From assembly GCF_025685415.1 (NCBI RefSeq), contig NZ_JAGSYB010000001.1, forward strand, positions 682,001-746,000: a stretch of 64,000 nucleotides of DNA, read 5' to 3'. Positions 20,671 to 29,858 of the stretch are shown here, piece by piece. The stretch is from Terriglobus aquaticus. Lineage in GTDB: Bacteria; Acidobacteriota; Terriglobia; Terriglobales; Acidobacteriaceae. How positions within the stretch are numbered: position 1 is the first letter of the stretch; each line of letters begins with the position of its first letter. Position numbers and translations under genes: made by a program. The notes under the pieces were generated by a model. That model was not told where the DNA came from and did not search any database. It saw only the letters and a program-made list of their open reading frames with translations.

Positions 20671-21447
20671 TTATTGCTCGTGATAGTTGCGGATCAGGCC
20701 ACCATCGATGATGAACGTGGAACCTGTGACGTACGCGGCATCGTCGCTGGCGAGGTAGGCGGCCAGGCCTGCGACGTCTTCGACGGTGCCCATGCGGCCG
20801 AGCGGGATGTTGCGGAGCAGTGGATCGAGCTTGGCCTTGTCGTCGAGCAGGCCCTTGTTGATGGGCGTGATGATGGCGCCCGGCGCGATGTTGTTGACGG
20901 TGATGTTTTTGGGGCCGAGTTCGACGGCGAGATCGCGCATGAGCATGCGCAAGCCGCCTTTGGAGGCGCAGTAGCTGGCGAAGTGCGGGAAGACCATGTC
21001 TTCGTGCACGGACGACATGTTGATGACGCGGCCGGGCAGGTTGGCGGCGAGCAGTCGGCGCACGAAGGCCTGCGTGGTGAAGAAAGGGCCTTTCAGGTTG
21101 ACGTTGAGGACCATGTCGTAATCGGCCTCGGTGACGTCCACGAAGTCCGAGCCCTTCTCGATACCGGCGTTGTTGACGAGGATGTCGGCTTTGCCAAAGG
21201 CGTCCCAGGCGGCGTCGACGAGCTTTTGCGATTCGCTGACTTTCGAGATGTCGGCCTGTACGGCGATGGCTTTGCCGCCATTGCTTTCGATCTTGGCCTT
21301 CATCTGGTTCGCGGCATCGGCGTTGCCGAAGTAATCGATAACCACGCTGGCGCCTTCAGAGGCGTACCGGTCGACGATGCCCTGACCGATGCCGGAGGAT
21401 CCGCCGGTGACGATTGCTACTTTGCCTGCAAGCCGCTGTTCACTCAT
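20671..21447 (-). CDS. Short-chain dehydrogenase, glucose 1-dehydrogenase type
   Basis: This 258-aa classical SDR has the NAD(P) motif VTGGSSGIGQGI at the N-terminus, NNAG after beta-4 and the catalytic YCASKGG (YxxxK). The C-terminal VTGSTFIIDGGLIRNYHEQ with the typical DGG tail matches glucose 1-dehydrogenase-like enzymes. No sugar pathway genes adjoin, so the substrate remains open. The start ATG 21447 is clear. Confidence 0.93.
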   Translation of the reverse strand: MSEQRLAGKVAIVTGGSSGIGQGIVDRYASEGASVVIDYFGNADAANQMKAKIESNGGKAIAVQADISKVSESQKLVDAAWDAFGKADILVNNAGIEKGSDFVDVTEADYDMVLNVNLKGPFFTTQAFVRRLLAANLPGRVINMSSVHEDMVFPHFASYCASKGGLRMLMRDLAVELGPKNITVNNIAPGAIITPINKGLLDDKAKLDPLLRNIPLGRMGTVEDVAGLAAYLASDDAAYVTGSTFIIDGGLIRNYHEQ

Positions 21448-21490
21448 GGGCGGTTGGATGCGGGTGGTACTGCTTCCGTCCCGTGAAAAG

Positions 21491-22533
<1,043 letters not shown>

Positions 22534-22553
22534 GAACACCTCGGCGATAGAGA

Positions 22554-22580
22554 AGGCTGAACTGGTGACCAGTTCAGCCT
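22554..22580. promoter_or_regulatory. Perfect 27-bp palindrome
   Basis: Arms AGGCTGAACTGGT and ACCAGTTCAGCCT flank one central G. It sits between the P460 start and the aguA stop, both on the minus strand. It could terminate aguA transcription, although the following TCTCTATC is a poor T-tract. It could equally be an operator of the P460-tadA unit. Confidence 0.55.
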
Positions 22581-22622
22581 AGTACGAAGTTCTGAGTTGA
22601 AAGGTTCCGTGCTGGCTCGTCC

Positions 22623-23687
22623 CTACGCGGGCTCCTGCTGGGTCATGCAGTGGAGCGCGCCGAGACCCCAGATGAAGTCGCCGCAGTGGATACCGACCGT
22701 GCGGCGGGTGGGGAAGTGGTCGGCGATGAGGTTGAGGGCAATGCGGTCGTTCGCGTCGTTGAAGGTGGGGACGAGGACGAGGTCGTTGGCGATGTAGAAG
22801 TTCGCGTAGCTGGCTGGGAGGCGCTCGCCGTCGAAGATGACCGGAGAAGGCATGGGTAGCTCGACGACGTTGTACGGCTGGCCGTTGGGCTGCCGGGCGG
22901 AGCGGAGGCGGTCGAGGTTTTCGGCCAGGGGAAGGTGGTTCTCGTCGGCGGTATTGTGCTCGGTGGCGAGCAGGATGGTGTCGGTTGAGACGAAGCGCGC
23001 GATGTCGTCGACGTGGCCGTGGGTGTCGTCGCCGGCGCAGCCGCGGTTGAGCCAGAGCACCTGGTCGATGCCGAGATAGTCGGAGAAAACCTGCTCGAGC
23101 TGTTCGCGGCTGACGCCCGGGTTGCGCTGCTGTACTTTGGAGAGCAGGCACTCTTCAGTGGTGAGCATGGCGCCGGCACCGTTGACGTCGATGGAGCCGC
23201 CTTCAAGGACGATGCGGTGTTCCGTCCCGTTGAGGTCGATGGTGGGCTGGAAGCTGCGAGTGTTCTGGAGAGTGCTGACGTGCTGCGGGATCTGATCGTC
23301 GTTGTGCCAGTTGGGGTACTTGGCCCAGGCATTGAACTTCCAGTCGGTGATGGCGAGGTCGCCTGCGGCGTTCTTGACGAAGATGGGGCCGCTGTCGCGG
23401 AGCCAGATGCGGTCGGTGCGCCAGTGGTGGAAGTGCAGGCGCGCAAGGTTGGCACTGGCGCGGGTGAGGATGCGGCGTGCGACCTTTTCCGCGCGTTCGT
23501 CGTTGACGAGGATGTTGACCTCTTCGACTTGCGAGAGGTGGCGGACGATCTCCGAGTAGACCCACGGGATGGGCTGGAACTTGCCGGGCCAGTCTTCGGC
23601 GTTGTGGGGCCAGGCGATCCAGGTGGAGGTGTGCGGTGCCCATTCGGCGGGCATGCGGTAGCCGAGGTTGCGGGGTGTTTCGGTCAT
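22623..23687 (-). CDS. aguA: Agmatine deiminase
   Basis: This 354-aa enzyme hydrolyses agmatine to N-carbamoylputrescine. It is a member of the guanidino-group-modifying family, with catalytic Cys in GALHCMTQQ near residue 347. The N-terminal MPAEWAPHTSTWIAWPH matches the family, and GDDTHGHVDDIARF holds catalytic Asp and His. The ATG overlaps the stop of the small upstream gene (ATGA), giving a tightly coupled aguB-orf-aguA operon. Confidence 0.97.
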   Translation of the reverse strand: MTETPRNLGYRMPAEWAPHTSTWIAWPHNAEDWPGKFQPIPWVYSEIVRHLSQVEEVNILVNDERAEKVARRILTRASANLARLHFHHWRTDRIWLRDSGPIFVKNAAGDLAITDWKFNAWAKYPNWHNDDQIPQHVSTLQNTRSFQPTIDLNGTEHRIVLEGGSIDVNGAGAMLTTEECLLSKVQQRNPGVSREQLEQVFSDYLGIDQVLWLNRGCAGDDTHGHVDDIARFVSTDTILLATEHNTADENHLPLAENLDRLRSARQPNGQPYNVVELPMPSPVIFDGERLPASYANFYIANDLVLVPTFNDANDRIALNLIADHFPTRRTVGIHCGDFIWGLGALHCMTQQEPA

Positions 23688-23890
23688 TGCGTCTCTCTCA
23701 AAGCTTTCAGAACGGCGTCGTGCCAGTCGCCGATGACGGCCCTATCGGCTGGTTCGCCATTTCTGAGCATCTGTATCTCGCTAAGGACGGCACCGATCTC
23801 GGTTTGGGGCATCTTGCTCCAGATTTCATCGAGGTAGAAAAACATCGCGCGGAGTCCTTCGTGCTCGGTCAGACGGCGTTGCTCGCTCAT
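23684..23890 (-). CDS. Small protein between aguB and aguA
   Basis: This 68-aa protein reads as a soluble helical domain (RLTEHEGLRAMFFYLDEIWS, then IGAVLSEIQMLRNGEPADRA, then WHDAVLKAL). It is flanked by ATGA overlaps on both sides: its ATG overlaps the aguB stop and its stop overlaps the aguA start. That makes it a genuine gene. It somewhat resembles small immunity-like proteins of about 70-90 aa, but I cannot place it firmly. A role with the polyamine enzymes is only suggested by position. Confidence 0.75.
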   Translation of the reverse strand: MSEQRRLTEHEGLRAMFFYLDEIWSKMPQTEIGAVLSEIQMLRNGEPADRAVIGDWHDAVLKALRETQ

Positions 23891-24801
23891 GCGAGGAGGA
23901 ACCTCTTGGTCACGCCTTCGTAGGCGTCGATGCGGCGGTCGCGGAGGAAGGGCCAGTGCTGGCGTGTGATCTCGACGAGCTTGCTGTCGATGTCGGCGTA
24001 GAGGATTTCTTCCTTGTCGTGCGAGGCCTGCGCGATGATGCGGCCGAACGGGTCGGCGATGAAGGAGCCGCCCCAGAACTCGAGGCCTGCGCCCTCGGGG
24101 CCGTGCAGCAGTTCGCCGTTGACGATTACGTCGCCCTGCTCGTGACCGACGCGATTGACCGCGCAGACCCAGACACCGTTGCTGATGGCATGGGCGCGCT
24201 GCGTGGTGCGCCAGGCGTCGTACTGGGCTTCGCCGAACTCGGCCTTTTCGCTGGGGTGCCAGCCGATTGCGGTGGGGAAGAAGAGGGTCTCGGCGCCTTT
24301 GAGCGCGGTGACGCGGGCGCCCTCGGGGTACCACTGGTCCCAGCAGACGAGCGTGCCGATGTTGCCCGCGGAAGAGGCGAGCGCTTTAAAGCCGAGGTCG
24401 CCGGGGGTGAAGTAGAACTTCTCGTAGTAGAGCGGGTCGTCGGGAATGTGCATCTTGCGATACACGTCGGCGATGCTGCCGTCCTTCTCAAGCGTGACCG
24501 CGGTGTTGTGGTAGAGGCCGGGGGCGCGGCGCTCAAACAGCGAGGCGATGATAACGATGCCATGCTCTTTAGCGACCTGCGACAGACGGTCGGTCGAGGG
24601 GCCGGGAATGGACTCCGCGATGCCGAACAGCGCGTGATCCTCGCGCTGGCAGAAGTATTGAGCGCGGAAGAGCTCCGGCAGGCAGACGAGGTTCGCGCCG
24701 GCGTTTGCGGCTTCCGTGACGCGCGCGACCGCCTTATCGAGATTCTTTTCTGTGTCAGCTTCGCAGCTCATCTGGATGAGGGCGACGCGGGTGGTTTTCA
24801 T
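23887..24801 (-). CDS. aguB: N-carbamoylputrescine amidase
   Basis: This 304-aa nitrilase-superfamily enzyme converts N-carbamoylputrescine to putrescine, CO2 and ammonia. The triad is visible: Glu in CLPELFRAQYF, Lys in YRKMHIPDDP and Cys in VCWDQWYPEGAR. ATG 24801 (KTTRVALIQMSC) is the start. The longer frame adds an unconserved N-terminus. It is the first gene of the overlapping aguB-orf-aguA operon and works with ArgDC at 26785-27351. Confidence 0.96.
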   Translation of the reverse strand: MKTTRVALIQMSCEADTEKNLDKAVARVTEAANAGANLVCLPELFRAQYFCQREDHALFGIAESIPGPSTDRLSQVAKEHGIVIIASLFERRAPGLYHNTAVTLEKDGSIADVYRKMHIPDDPLYYEKFYFTPGDLGFKALASSAGNIGTLVCWDQWYPEGARVTALKGAETLFFPTAIGWHPSEKAEFGEAQYDAWRTTQRAHAISNGVWVCAVNRVGHEQGDVIVNGELLHGPEGAGLEFWGGSFIADPFGRIIAQASHDKEEILYADIDSKLVEITRQHWPFLRDRRIDAYEGVTKRFLLA

Positions 24802-24870
24802 TGCTTCAGCCTTTCTGCACGCGGACGATTGAGCGCCTGCCATTGGATGCTGTGCTGCCTGGGAGGAATG

Positions 24871-24892
24871 CAGGTCCTTCGCTGCGCTCAGG
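24871..24892. repeat. Short REP-like element, copy 2
   Basis: CAGGTCCTTCGCTGCGCTCA, followed by GG and ATGAC, lies in the gap between aguB and threonine aldolase. It is partly palindromic (TCCT...AGGA). A near match occurs at 6201-6222. It may be a dispersed intergenic repeat. Confidence 0.45.
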
Positions 24893-24930
24893 ATGACACT
24901 GTGACGAGCAACGGCGTGTGAACAGGCCGC

Positions 24931-25974
24931 CTATCGCAAGACGTCGCGGATATCGGCGGCGAGCTGGTCGACGCGGGCGAGTTCGGTGTCCCAGGCGAAC
25001 ATGAAGCGCGCGCCGCCGCCTATGAAGGTGTAGAAGCGCCAGCCGCGTTCGCGCAGGGCGGTCAGCTTGTCCTCGGGCGCGAGCAGGAAGACGGCGTTGG
25101 CTTCGGTGGGGAACATGAGCTGCACGCCCGGGATGTCGGCGATCTGGGTGCGCAGGTGCTGTGCGCAGTCGTTGGCGTGCTTGGCGTTGCGCTGCCAGGT
25201 AGTGTCAGCCAGCATGCCCAGCCAGGGCGCGCTCAGGAAGCGCATTTTGCTGGCGAGCTGGCCTGCCTGCTTGCAGCGATAGTCGAAGTCCTGGGCGAGT
25301 TTGCTGTCGAAGAAGATGACGGCTTCGCCGATGGCCATGCCGTTCTTGGTACCGCCGCAGCAGAGGACTTCGACGCCGGACTTCCAGGTCATCTCCGCAG
25401 GGGTGCAGTTGAGCGAGACGAGGGCGTTGAAGAAGCGTGCGCCGTCCATGTGCAGGTGGAGGCCGAGGTCGCGGCTGGTGTCAGCGAGGGCGCGGATCTC
25501 GTCGCGCTGGTAGACGCGACCGGTTTCCGTGCTCTGCGTGATGGTGACGACTTTGGGCTTTGGGAAATGGATGTCGGTGCGTGAGGTGGCGAGGGCGCGG
25601 ACAGCGGCGGGGGTGAGCTTGCCGTCCGTCGAGGGCGCGGTGAGCAGCTTGGAGCCGTTGGAGAAGAACTCCGGCGCGCCGCACTCGTCGGTTTCCACGT
25701 GTGCGCTTTGCGTGCAGATGACCGAGTGGTAGCTCTGGCAGAGGGACGCGAGTGCGAGCGAGTTGGCGGCAGTGCCGTTGAAGACGAAAAAGACTTCGCA
25801 GTCGGTTTCGAAGAACTCGCGGAAGCGATCGGCGGCGCGGGCGGTCCAGGCATCGTCACCGTAGGCGGTGGCGTGGCCGGCGTTGGCTTCGGCCATTGCG
25901 GCCCAGACCTCGGGGCATACGCCGGCGTAATTGTCACTGGCGAACTGTTGCTGGTGTTGTCTGCTTGTGCTCAT
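24931..25974 (-). CDS. ltaE: Low-specificity L-threonine aldolase
   Basis: This 347-aa PLP enzyme splits threonine or allo-threonine to glycine and acetaldehyde. The N-terminal FASDNYAGVCPEVWAAMAEAN is typical, HMDGARFFNALV holds the cofactor Asp, and CCGGTKNGMAIGEA contains the PLP lysine. It is on the same strand as the polyamine genes but is separated from aguB by 129 bases that hold a repeat. No glycine-pathway gene adjoins. Confidence 0.93.
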   Translation of the reverse strand: MSTSRQHQQQFASDNYAGVCPEVWAAMAEANAGHATAYGDDAWTARAADRFREFFETDCEVFFVFNGTAANSLALASLCQSYHSVICTQSAHVETDECGAPEFFSNGSKLLTAPSTDGKLTPAAVRALATSRTDIHFPKPKVVTITQSTETGRVYQRDEIRALADTSRDLGLHLHMDGARFFNALVSLNCTPAEMTWKSGVEVLCCGGTKNGMAIGEAVIFFDSKLAQDFDYRCKQAGQLASKMRFLSAPWLGMLADTTWQRNAKHANDCAQHLRTQIADIPGVQLMFPTEANAVFLLAPEDKLTALRERGWRFYTFIGGGARFMFAWDTELARVDQLAADIRDVLR

Positions 25975-25995
25975 CCGTTCCGCTGTGTGCCTTTT

Positions 25996-26403
25996 CTAGA
26001 CTGCGCTTGCCGCAAAGACGCCTTGGCTGGCTAGTTCCAGCAGGCGATGATCTCGTGTGAGCAGAGTCATCCCATGCACCCGGCATGATGCGGCCAGCGC
26101 ACGATCGATCGGGTCCTTGTGGAAGTTCCTGGGTAGCTGCGTCGCTTCGATGGCGACATCATGATCGAAGGCAGCAGTCATTACACCCGTTGTTCGAATA
26201 CTTTCGTACATCCAGACGCGAACAGGTCTGTCAAAGGCGAGACCGCCATCCTCGCCTTTACGAGACAGCTCCCAAACCGAAAGGGGGGAAAGAAAGAGGG
26301 AACGGGATGCTGCCATTGCCCTGCAGAGAGCGACCGTATCCAAGTTGAGCTGTATGCCGAGGGAGAGCCAGAGCCATGTGTGCGAGTCGAGCAGAAACTT
26401 CAA
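25996..26403 (-). CDS. vapC: VapC-type toxin (PIN-domain RNase)
   Basis: This 135-aa PIN protein starts with FLLDSHTWLW, whose first Asp is a metal ligand. A central Glu lies in SVWELSRKG, and DPIDRALAA plus TLLTRDHRL complete the acidic set. TTG 26403 is favoured. It has GGAG 7 bases upstream and overlaps the antitoxin stop (TTGA), while an alternative GTG at 26418 has its site abutting it. It pairs with the upstream antitoxin and has an intact active site. Confidence 0.9.
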   Translation of the reverse strand: MKFLLDSHTWLWLSLGIQLNLDTVALCRAMAASRSLFLSPLSVWELSRKGEDGGLAFDRPVRVWMYESIRTTGVMTAAFDHDVAIEATQLPRNFHKDPIDRALAASCRVHGMTLLTRDHRLLELASQGVFAASAV

Positions 26404-26693
26404 TACAGATCTCCCCACTCCTCTGGCGGTAGCGGCGCCATGACATCACCGATGATTTGAACTGTTCCAGCCATGCAGCCGTAAATATCGGGCTTAGCCT
26501 CTGTCTGGAATGGAACGAGCCTGGCGACGGGCTTTCCTCGCTTGGTGATGATGTACTCGCCGGTTTCGCCTACCGTGGCGATCATGCGAAGCAGGTGCGC
26601 CTTGGCGTCTGCGGCCGCGATTTGCGCCGGAAGTCTTTTGTGCGTACCGGAGAGCGACTTAGATTTTGTTTTGGCGGGACTGACGGCCATCAT
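26400..26693 (-). CDS. Phd/YefM-type antitoxin
   Basis: This 97-aa prevent-host-death antitoxin starts at ATG 26693 behind GAGG. The basic stretch PAKTKSKSLSGTHKR precedes the Phd/YefM fold (IAAADAKAHLLRMIATVGETGEYIITKRGKPVARL). The C-terminal tail (PPEEWGDLY) is acidic and probably wraps the toxin. It overlaps vapC by 4 bases. Such antitoxins bind their own promoter, which would lie in the 49 bases upstream, beside the argDC terminator. Confidence 0.9.
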   Translation of the reverse strand: MMAVSPAKTKSKSLSGTHKRLPAQIAAADAKAHLLRMIATVGETGEYIITKRGKPVARLVPFQTEAKPDIYGCMAGTVQIIGDVMAPLPPEEWGDLY

Positions 26694-26737
26694 GGTCACC
26701 TCGGTATGACTACTTGAGTTTAGCACTCCAATCCGCA

Positions 26738-26767
26738 AGAAAACGCACCCGCCGTGGCGGGTGCGTT
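26738..26767 (-). terminator. Intrinsic terminator of arginine decarboxylase gene
   Basis: Arms AACGCACCCGC and GCGGGTGCGTT with loop CGTG. Read leftward the hairpin is followed by TTTTCTTG. It lies just past the argDC stop at 26785 and upstream of the antitoxin start, so it separates the two units. Confidence 0.85.
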
Positions 26768-26784
26768 GCTCACATCCAAGCCGA

Positions 26785-27351
26785 TTAGTCCTTGTCTTCG
26801 TCGTCGAAGATGAGGATGGCGGCGGCGATGGTGGTGGTCCACAGACCCTTCTTGTCGCCGACGGCGCTTTGCGTTACGTTGGCGGTGCGAACGATCTTGT
26901 TAGAGATGCGGTAGATTTCCTTCTTCTCGTCCCAGCTCGTGTCCGGATCGAACTCGACGTCGAGGGTGGTGGCGAGCATTTCGGCGGCGAGCTCTTCGGC
27001 GTAGTCGCCGGCCTGCTCCTCGGTCTCGCCGAAGCTGTGGTGCTCCGACAGGTAGCCGTAGGTGTTGCGGTCCGTCGGGATGGCGACGCCGATGGAGCTG
27101 ACCACAAGGCGGTGCGGCTCGCGGGTGCTGTTTTCTGCCACGACGGCAAAGACGACCTCACCGGGGTTCAGGTACTTCAAACCCTCTTTGCGGGTGATCA
27201 TCTTGCACTTTGGCGGGAAGATGGAGGACACGCGCACGAGGTTCTGTGCCGCAATGCCGGCGTCGCGCAGTGCCATTTCGAACGATGTGAGCCGTTCCTT
27301 GTGCCGTCCGACGCCCTTGGTGAAAAACAGGCGCTTGGGAACCATATTCAT
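26785..27351 (-). CDS. Pyruvoyl-dependent arginine decarboxylase
   Basis: This enzyme of about 188 aa decarboxylates arginine to agmatine. [19 protein letters not shown] and [15 protein letters not shown] match the archaeal/chlamydial PvlArgDC family. The self-cleavage Ser-Ser that generates the pyruvoyl group is at about residues 42-43. [10 protein letters not shown] in the second half matches the active-site region. ATG 27351 is used. A TTG at 27357 lies 8 bases after AGGAG and could be the actual start. Agmatine is then processed by AguA and AguB. Confidence 0.94.
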   Translation of the reverse strand: MNMVPKRLFFTKGVGRHKERLTSFEMALRDAGIAAQNLVRVSSIFPPKCKMITRKEGLKYLNPGEVVFAVVAENSTREPHRLVVSSIGVAIPTDRNTYGYLSEHHSFGETEEQAGDYAEELAAEMLATTLDVEFDPDTSWDEKKEIYRISNKIVRTANVTQSAVGDKKGLWTTTIAAAILIFDDEDKD

Positions 27352-27607
27352 GCCCAACTTGGTAGCTCCTCGGGTGGGTTGCTCAGGCCAGTGCCTGGCG
27401 ATGGGAGCCGCTGGAAGCCTTGGTCGCTCATGCGGCAGATGGTGGTTGTCTGCAGGCTTTACTGCGTCGAAGGCGGATGGTTTTGCACGCCAGCGCAGGC
27501 TCTCTGCGATGAGTGCCTTGCCCAGGCACCCGGTAAAAAGTATCACAATCGGCAGCGCGGGACGATGAATGCGCTTGCAAATGCGGGGCAGGAGACGAGG
27601 TCTGGAG

Positions 27608-27624
27608 AGCAGAGAAGCTCTGCT
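27608..27624. promoter_or_regulatory. Inverted repeat upstream of glnA (first)
   Basis: Arms AGCAGAG and CTCTGCT (7 perfect pairs) around AAG. It lies 3 bases left of the second palindrome and 110 bases ahead of the glnA start. There is no T-tract. It could be an operator or an RNA hairpin. Confidence 0.5.
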
Positions 27625-27627
27625 ATC

Positions 27628-27647
27628 GTGAAATCAGCAGATTTCAC
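27628..27647. promoter_or_regulatory. Inverted repeat upstream of glnA (second)
   Basis: Arms GTGAAATC and GATTTCAC (8 perfect pairs) around AGCA, 87 bases ahead of the glnA start. The symmetry and A/T-rich half-sites are typical of a dimeric regulator site. The identity of the regulator is unknown. Confidence 0.55.
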
Positions 27648-27734
27648 CGGTCTGCAACCGTTCTGCAGTTTGCGATCACCCATCTCAGCCGGCACGCGCA
27701 CGGGCGCGGCGTCGCATTTCACAGAGGAGCTGTC

Positions 27735-29165
27735 ATGTCTGGTACGTACCGCGATTTCCTGGAACTTTCCTATGAAGAGCTGGAAGAGAAAAACCTCAGC
27801 ATCAAGGAAGAACGCAAGCAGCGCACCGATGCAGGCAAGCTGCAGGAAGCGCGACTGAAGGATCTGACCGACACCAAGGGTGTGAAGGCGGTCACCGTCC
27901 TGTTCAGCGACCTGGAAGGCCGGCTGCACATGCTGGACTACGACAAGAAGTTCCTGGTGAACAGCTTCGACAACCTGACGTTCGACGGATCGTCGATCCG
28001 CGGCTTTACGGCGCAGAAAGAGTCGGACCTGCGACTGGGACTGGACTGGGGATCGTTCTACTGGGCTCCGGCGGATGTGTTCGGATCCGGCAAGGCGCTG
28101 GTGTTCGGCGAAGTGATCGACAAGGACGGCAAGCCCTATGCGGCCGACCTGCGCGGCATGCTGAAGCAGTTTGCCAATGAGCAGTACAAGCAGAACGGCT
28201 ACACGCTGAACGCGGCGAACGAGATCGAGGGTTTCCTGTTCGACGGCGTGGACGCGGAGCGGTCCTTTGCCAAGACGGGTGCCTTTGAGTACGTGAACGC
28301 GGGCGGCTACTACCACTCGCTGCCGGGCGATCCGCTGCGCGAGTTCATCGACACGGCGGCCGAAGTGCAGCGCGCGATGGGCTTTGAGAACGAGAAGGAC
28401 CACCCGGAAGTGGCGCCGTCGCAGTTCGAGATCAACTACACCTATGGCGAGGTGGTTTCGGCGGCCGACCAGATCCAGCTGTACAAGCTGATCTGTCGCC
28501 AGATTGCGACGCAGATGGGCATGACGGCGAGCTTCCTGCCCAAGCCGGTGACCGGCGTAAACGGCAGCGGCATGCACACCAACGTTTCCATCACCAAGGA
28601 CAAGAAGAACCTGTTCTGGGATGCGAACGGGCAGGAGAAGATTTCGCCGATGGCGTGGGACTTCATCGACAAGATCCTGACCGCCGGCAACGACCTGTGC
28701 CTCCTGTTGAACGCCAGCGTGAACGCTTACCGGCGTCTGGATCCGCATTTCGAGGCACCGAACCAGATCAAGGCTTCGGCGACCGATCGCGGCTCGATGA
28801 TCCGTATTCCGATCGGCAACGAGAAGTCAGCTCGTGTTGAAGTGCGCTCGGTAGGACCGGATGCGAACCCGTACGCGGTGCTGCTGTCGGTGTTCAAGAC
28901 CGGCCTCGAGGGTGAAATCGGGAAGATCGAGAACCTGCGCCAGGCGGAGCGCTACCTGCCGGACAACATCTACACGGCCATCGAGAACTTCCGCGGTTCG
29001 GCGTGGGCGGGCAAGCTGCTGGGCGAAGACGTGAAGGGCCGGTACGCCGACCTGAAGCAGGCTTCGGCAGATCGCTGCGCGCGCTTGCTGGGAACTATTG
29101 TGAAGGCGCCCGAGGTGCAGTTCCACCACGACGTGTACAACCAGTTGCTGTGGGGCCAGTTCTAG
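27735..29165 (+). CDS. glnA: Glutamine synthetase
   Basis: This 476-aa enzyme joins ammonia to glutamate. Family blocks are DLEGRLHMLDYDKKF, then NLTFDGSSIRGFT, NEIEGFLF (metal Glu), VNGSGMHTNVSI (His in the active site) and NPYAVLLSVFKTGLEG. The position of the E. coli adenylylation Tyr (NLYDLPPEE) is replaced by AERYLPDNIYTAIENFRGS, so classic GlnE control is unlikely. ATG 27735 follows AGAGGAG. Strong leader repeats and a terminator mark it as a single transcription unit. Confidence 0.93.
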   Translation: MSGTYRDFLELSYEELEEKNLSIKEERKQRTDAGKLQEARLKDLTDTKGVKAVTVLFSDLEGRLHMLDYDKKFLVNSFDNLTFDGSSIRGFTAQKESDLRLGLDWGSFYWAPADVFGSGKALVFGEVIDKDGKPYAADLRGMLKQFANEQYKQNGYTLNAANEIEGFLFDGVDAERSFAKTGAFEYVNAGGYYHSLPGDPLREFIDTAAEVQRAMGFENEKDHPEVAPSQFEINYTYGEVVSAADQIQLYKLICRQIATQMGMTASFLPKPVTGVNGSGMHTNVSITKDKKNLFWDANGQEKISPMAWDFIDKILTAGNDLCLLLNASVNAYRRLDPHFEAPNQIKASATDRGSMIRIPIGNEKSARVEVRSVGPDANPYAVLLSVFKTGLEGEIGKIENLRQAERYLPDNIYTAIENFRGSAWAGKLLGEDVKGRYADLKQASADRCARLLGTIVKAPEVQFHHDVYNQLLWGQF

Positions 29166-29190
29166 TCGGTCCGACAACGGATGGATCAGA

Positions 29191-29225
29191 GCGGGAGAGG
29201 CGATTGCCTCTCCCGCTTTGCTTTC
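29191..29225 (+). terminator. Intrinsic terminator of glnA
   Basis: Arms AGCGGGAGAGGC and GCCTCTCCCGCT (12 pairs) around GATT, followed by TTGCTTT. It lies 25 bases past the glnA stop and also separates it from the convergent beta-barrel gene. Confidence 0.88.
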
Positions 29226-29226
29226 G

Positions 29227-29823
29227 TTAGCGTCGCGCGATGCCGAGTGGAACGGTGAAGGCGACGCCTGCGCCGAAGCGAAGGTTGCGCTGCCGGCTGT
29301 TTGCGCCGTTGGGCAGATTCGTCTGCAGCAGATCGAGCTGGATGGGGCGAAGCTCGACGGTGTGCGTGAGGCGGAACGCGTAGCCACCGCCGATGGCGTA
29401 AGCAAATGCGGTTGCGGTGTCAGTGGCGTCGTTGCCGCGGCGGAAGTCGGCATCGAAGCCCCGCACGGCACCGAAGATGCCCTGTGCGAAGACGCTGTGA
29501 CGGAGACCGAATTGCGCCGTGTAGCGCGGACCGGCGAGCAGCGTTACGGTGCTGAGCTGACGGCTGGTGCCCGGGACAACGTTGGCGTGGTTGCCGGCTG
29601 CCTCAAGCACGGCGCTCAGGCGGGAGGTGAACGGCAGTGCAGCGTCCAGCGCTGCGCCCTGAAGCAGGAAGCATCCGCAACTGCCCGGTGGCGAGTTCGC
29701 CCGCGTGGCGGAGTAGCGGAGGCTCACAAGGACGTGTGCGGGTTCGTTGTTTGCGGTCGCTTGGGCCTGAGCGCGGGAGCTTGCGCCCATGATGGTGGCG
29801 GCAATGGCGCAGATCGTCAGCAT
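29227..29823 (-). CDS. Outer-membrane beta-barrel-like protein
   Basis: This protein of about 198 aa has a signal peptide (TICAIAATIMGASSRAQA) and a strand-rich mature part of alternating hydrophobic residues. It ends in FGAGVAFTVPLG, a C-terminal strand suited to an outer-membrane barrel. Near the N-terminus is PPGSCGCFLLQG, a Cys-Gly-Cys-Phe element. ATG 29823 starts 36 bases after the stop of the NHL gene, so the two probably form one unit. Function unknown. Confidence 0.7.
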   Translation of the reverse strand: MLTICAIAATIMGASSRAQAQATANNEPAHVLVSLRYSATRANSPPGSCGCFLLQGAALDAALPFTSRLSAVLEAAGNHANVVPGTSRQLSTVTLLAGPRYTAQFGLRHSVFAQGIFGAVRGFDADFRRGNDATDTATAFAYAIGGGYAFRLTHTVELRPIQLDLLQTNLPNGANSRQRNLRFGAGVAFTVPLGIARR

Positions 29824-29858
29824 GATGCGGCGCGGTGGCCACGCGGAGGAGCGAGTAG

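Larger units (their letters stand above)
27352..27734. other. Divergent intergenic region, argDC and glnA
   Basis: A 383-base stretch without a convincing gene. It holds the leaders of the divergently read argDC and glnA, and two inverted repeats at 27608-27624 and 27628-27647. The remainder has no recognised element. Confidence 0.7.
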
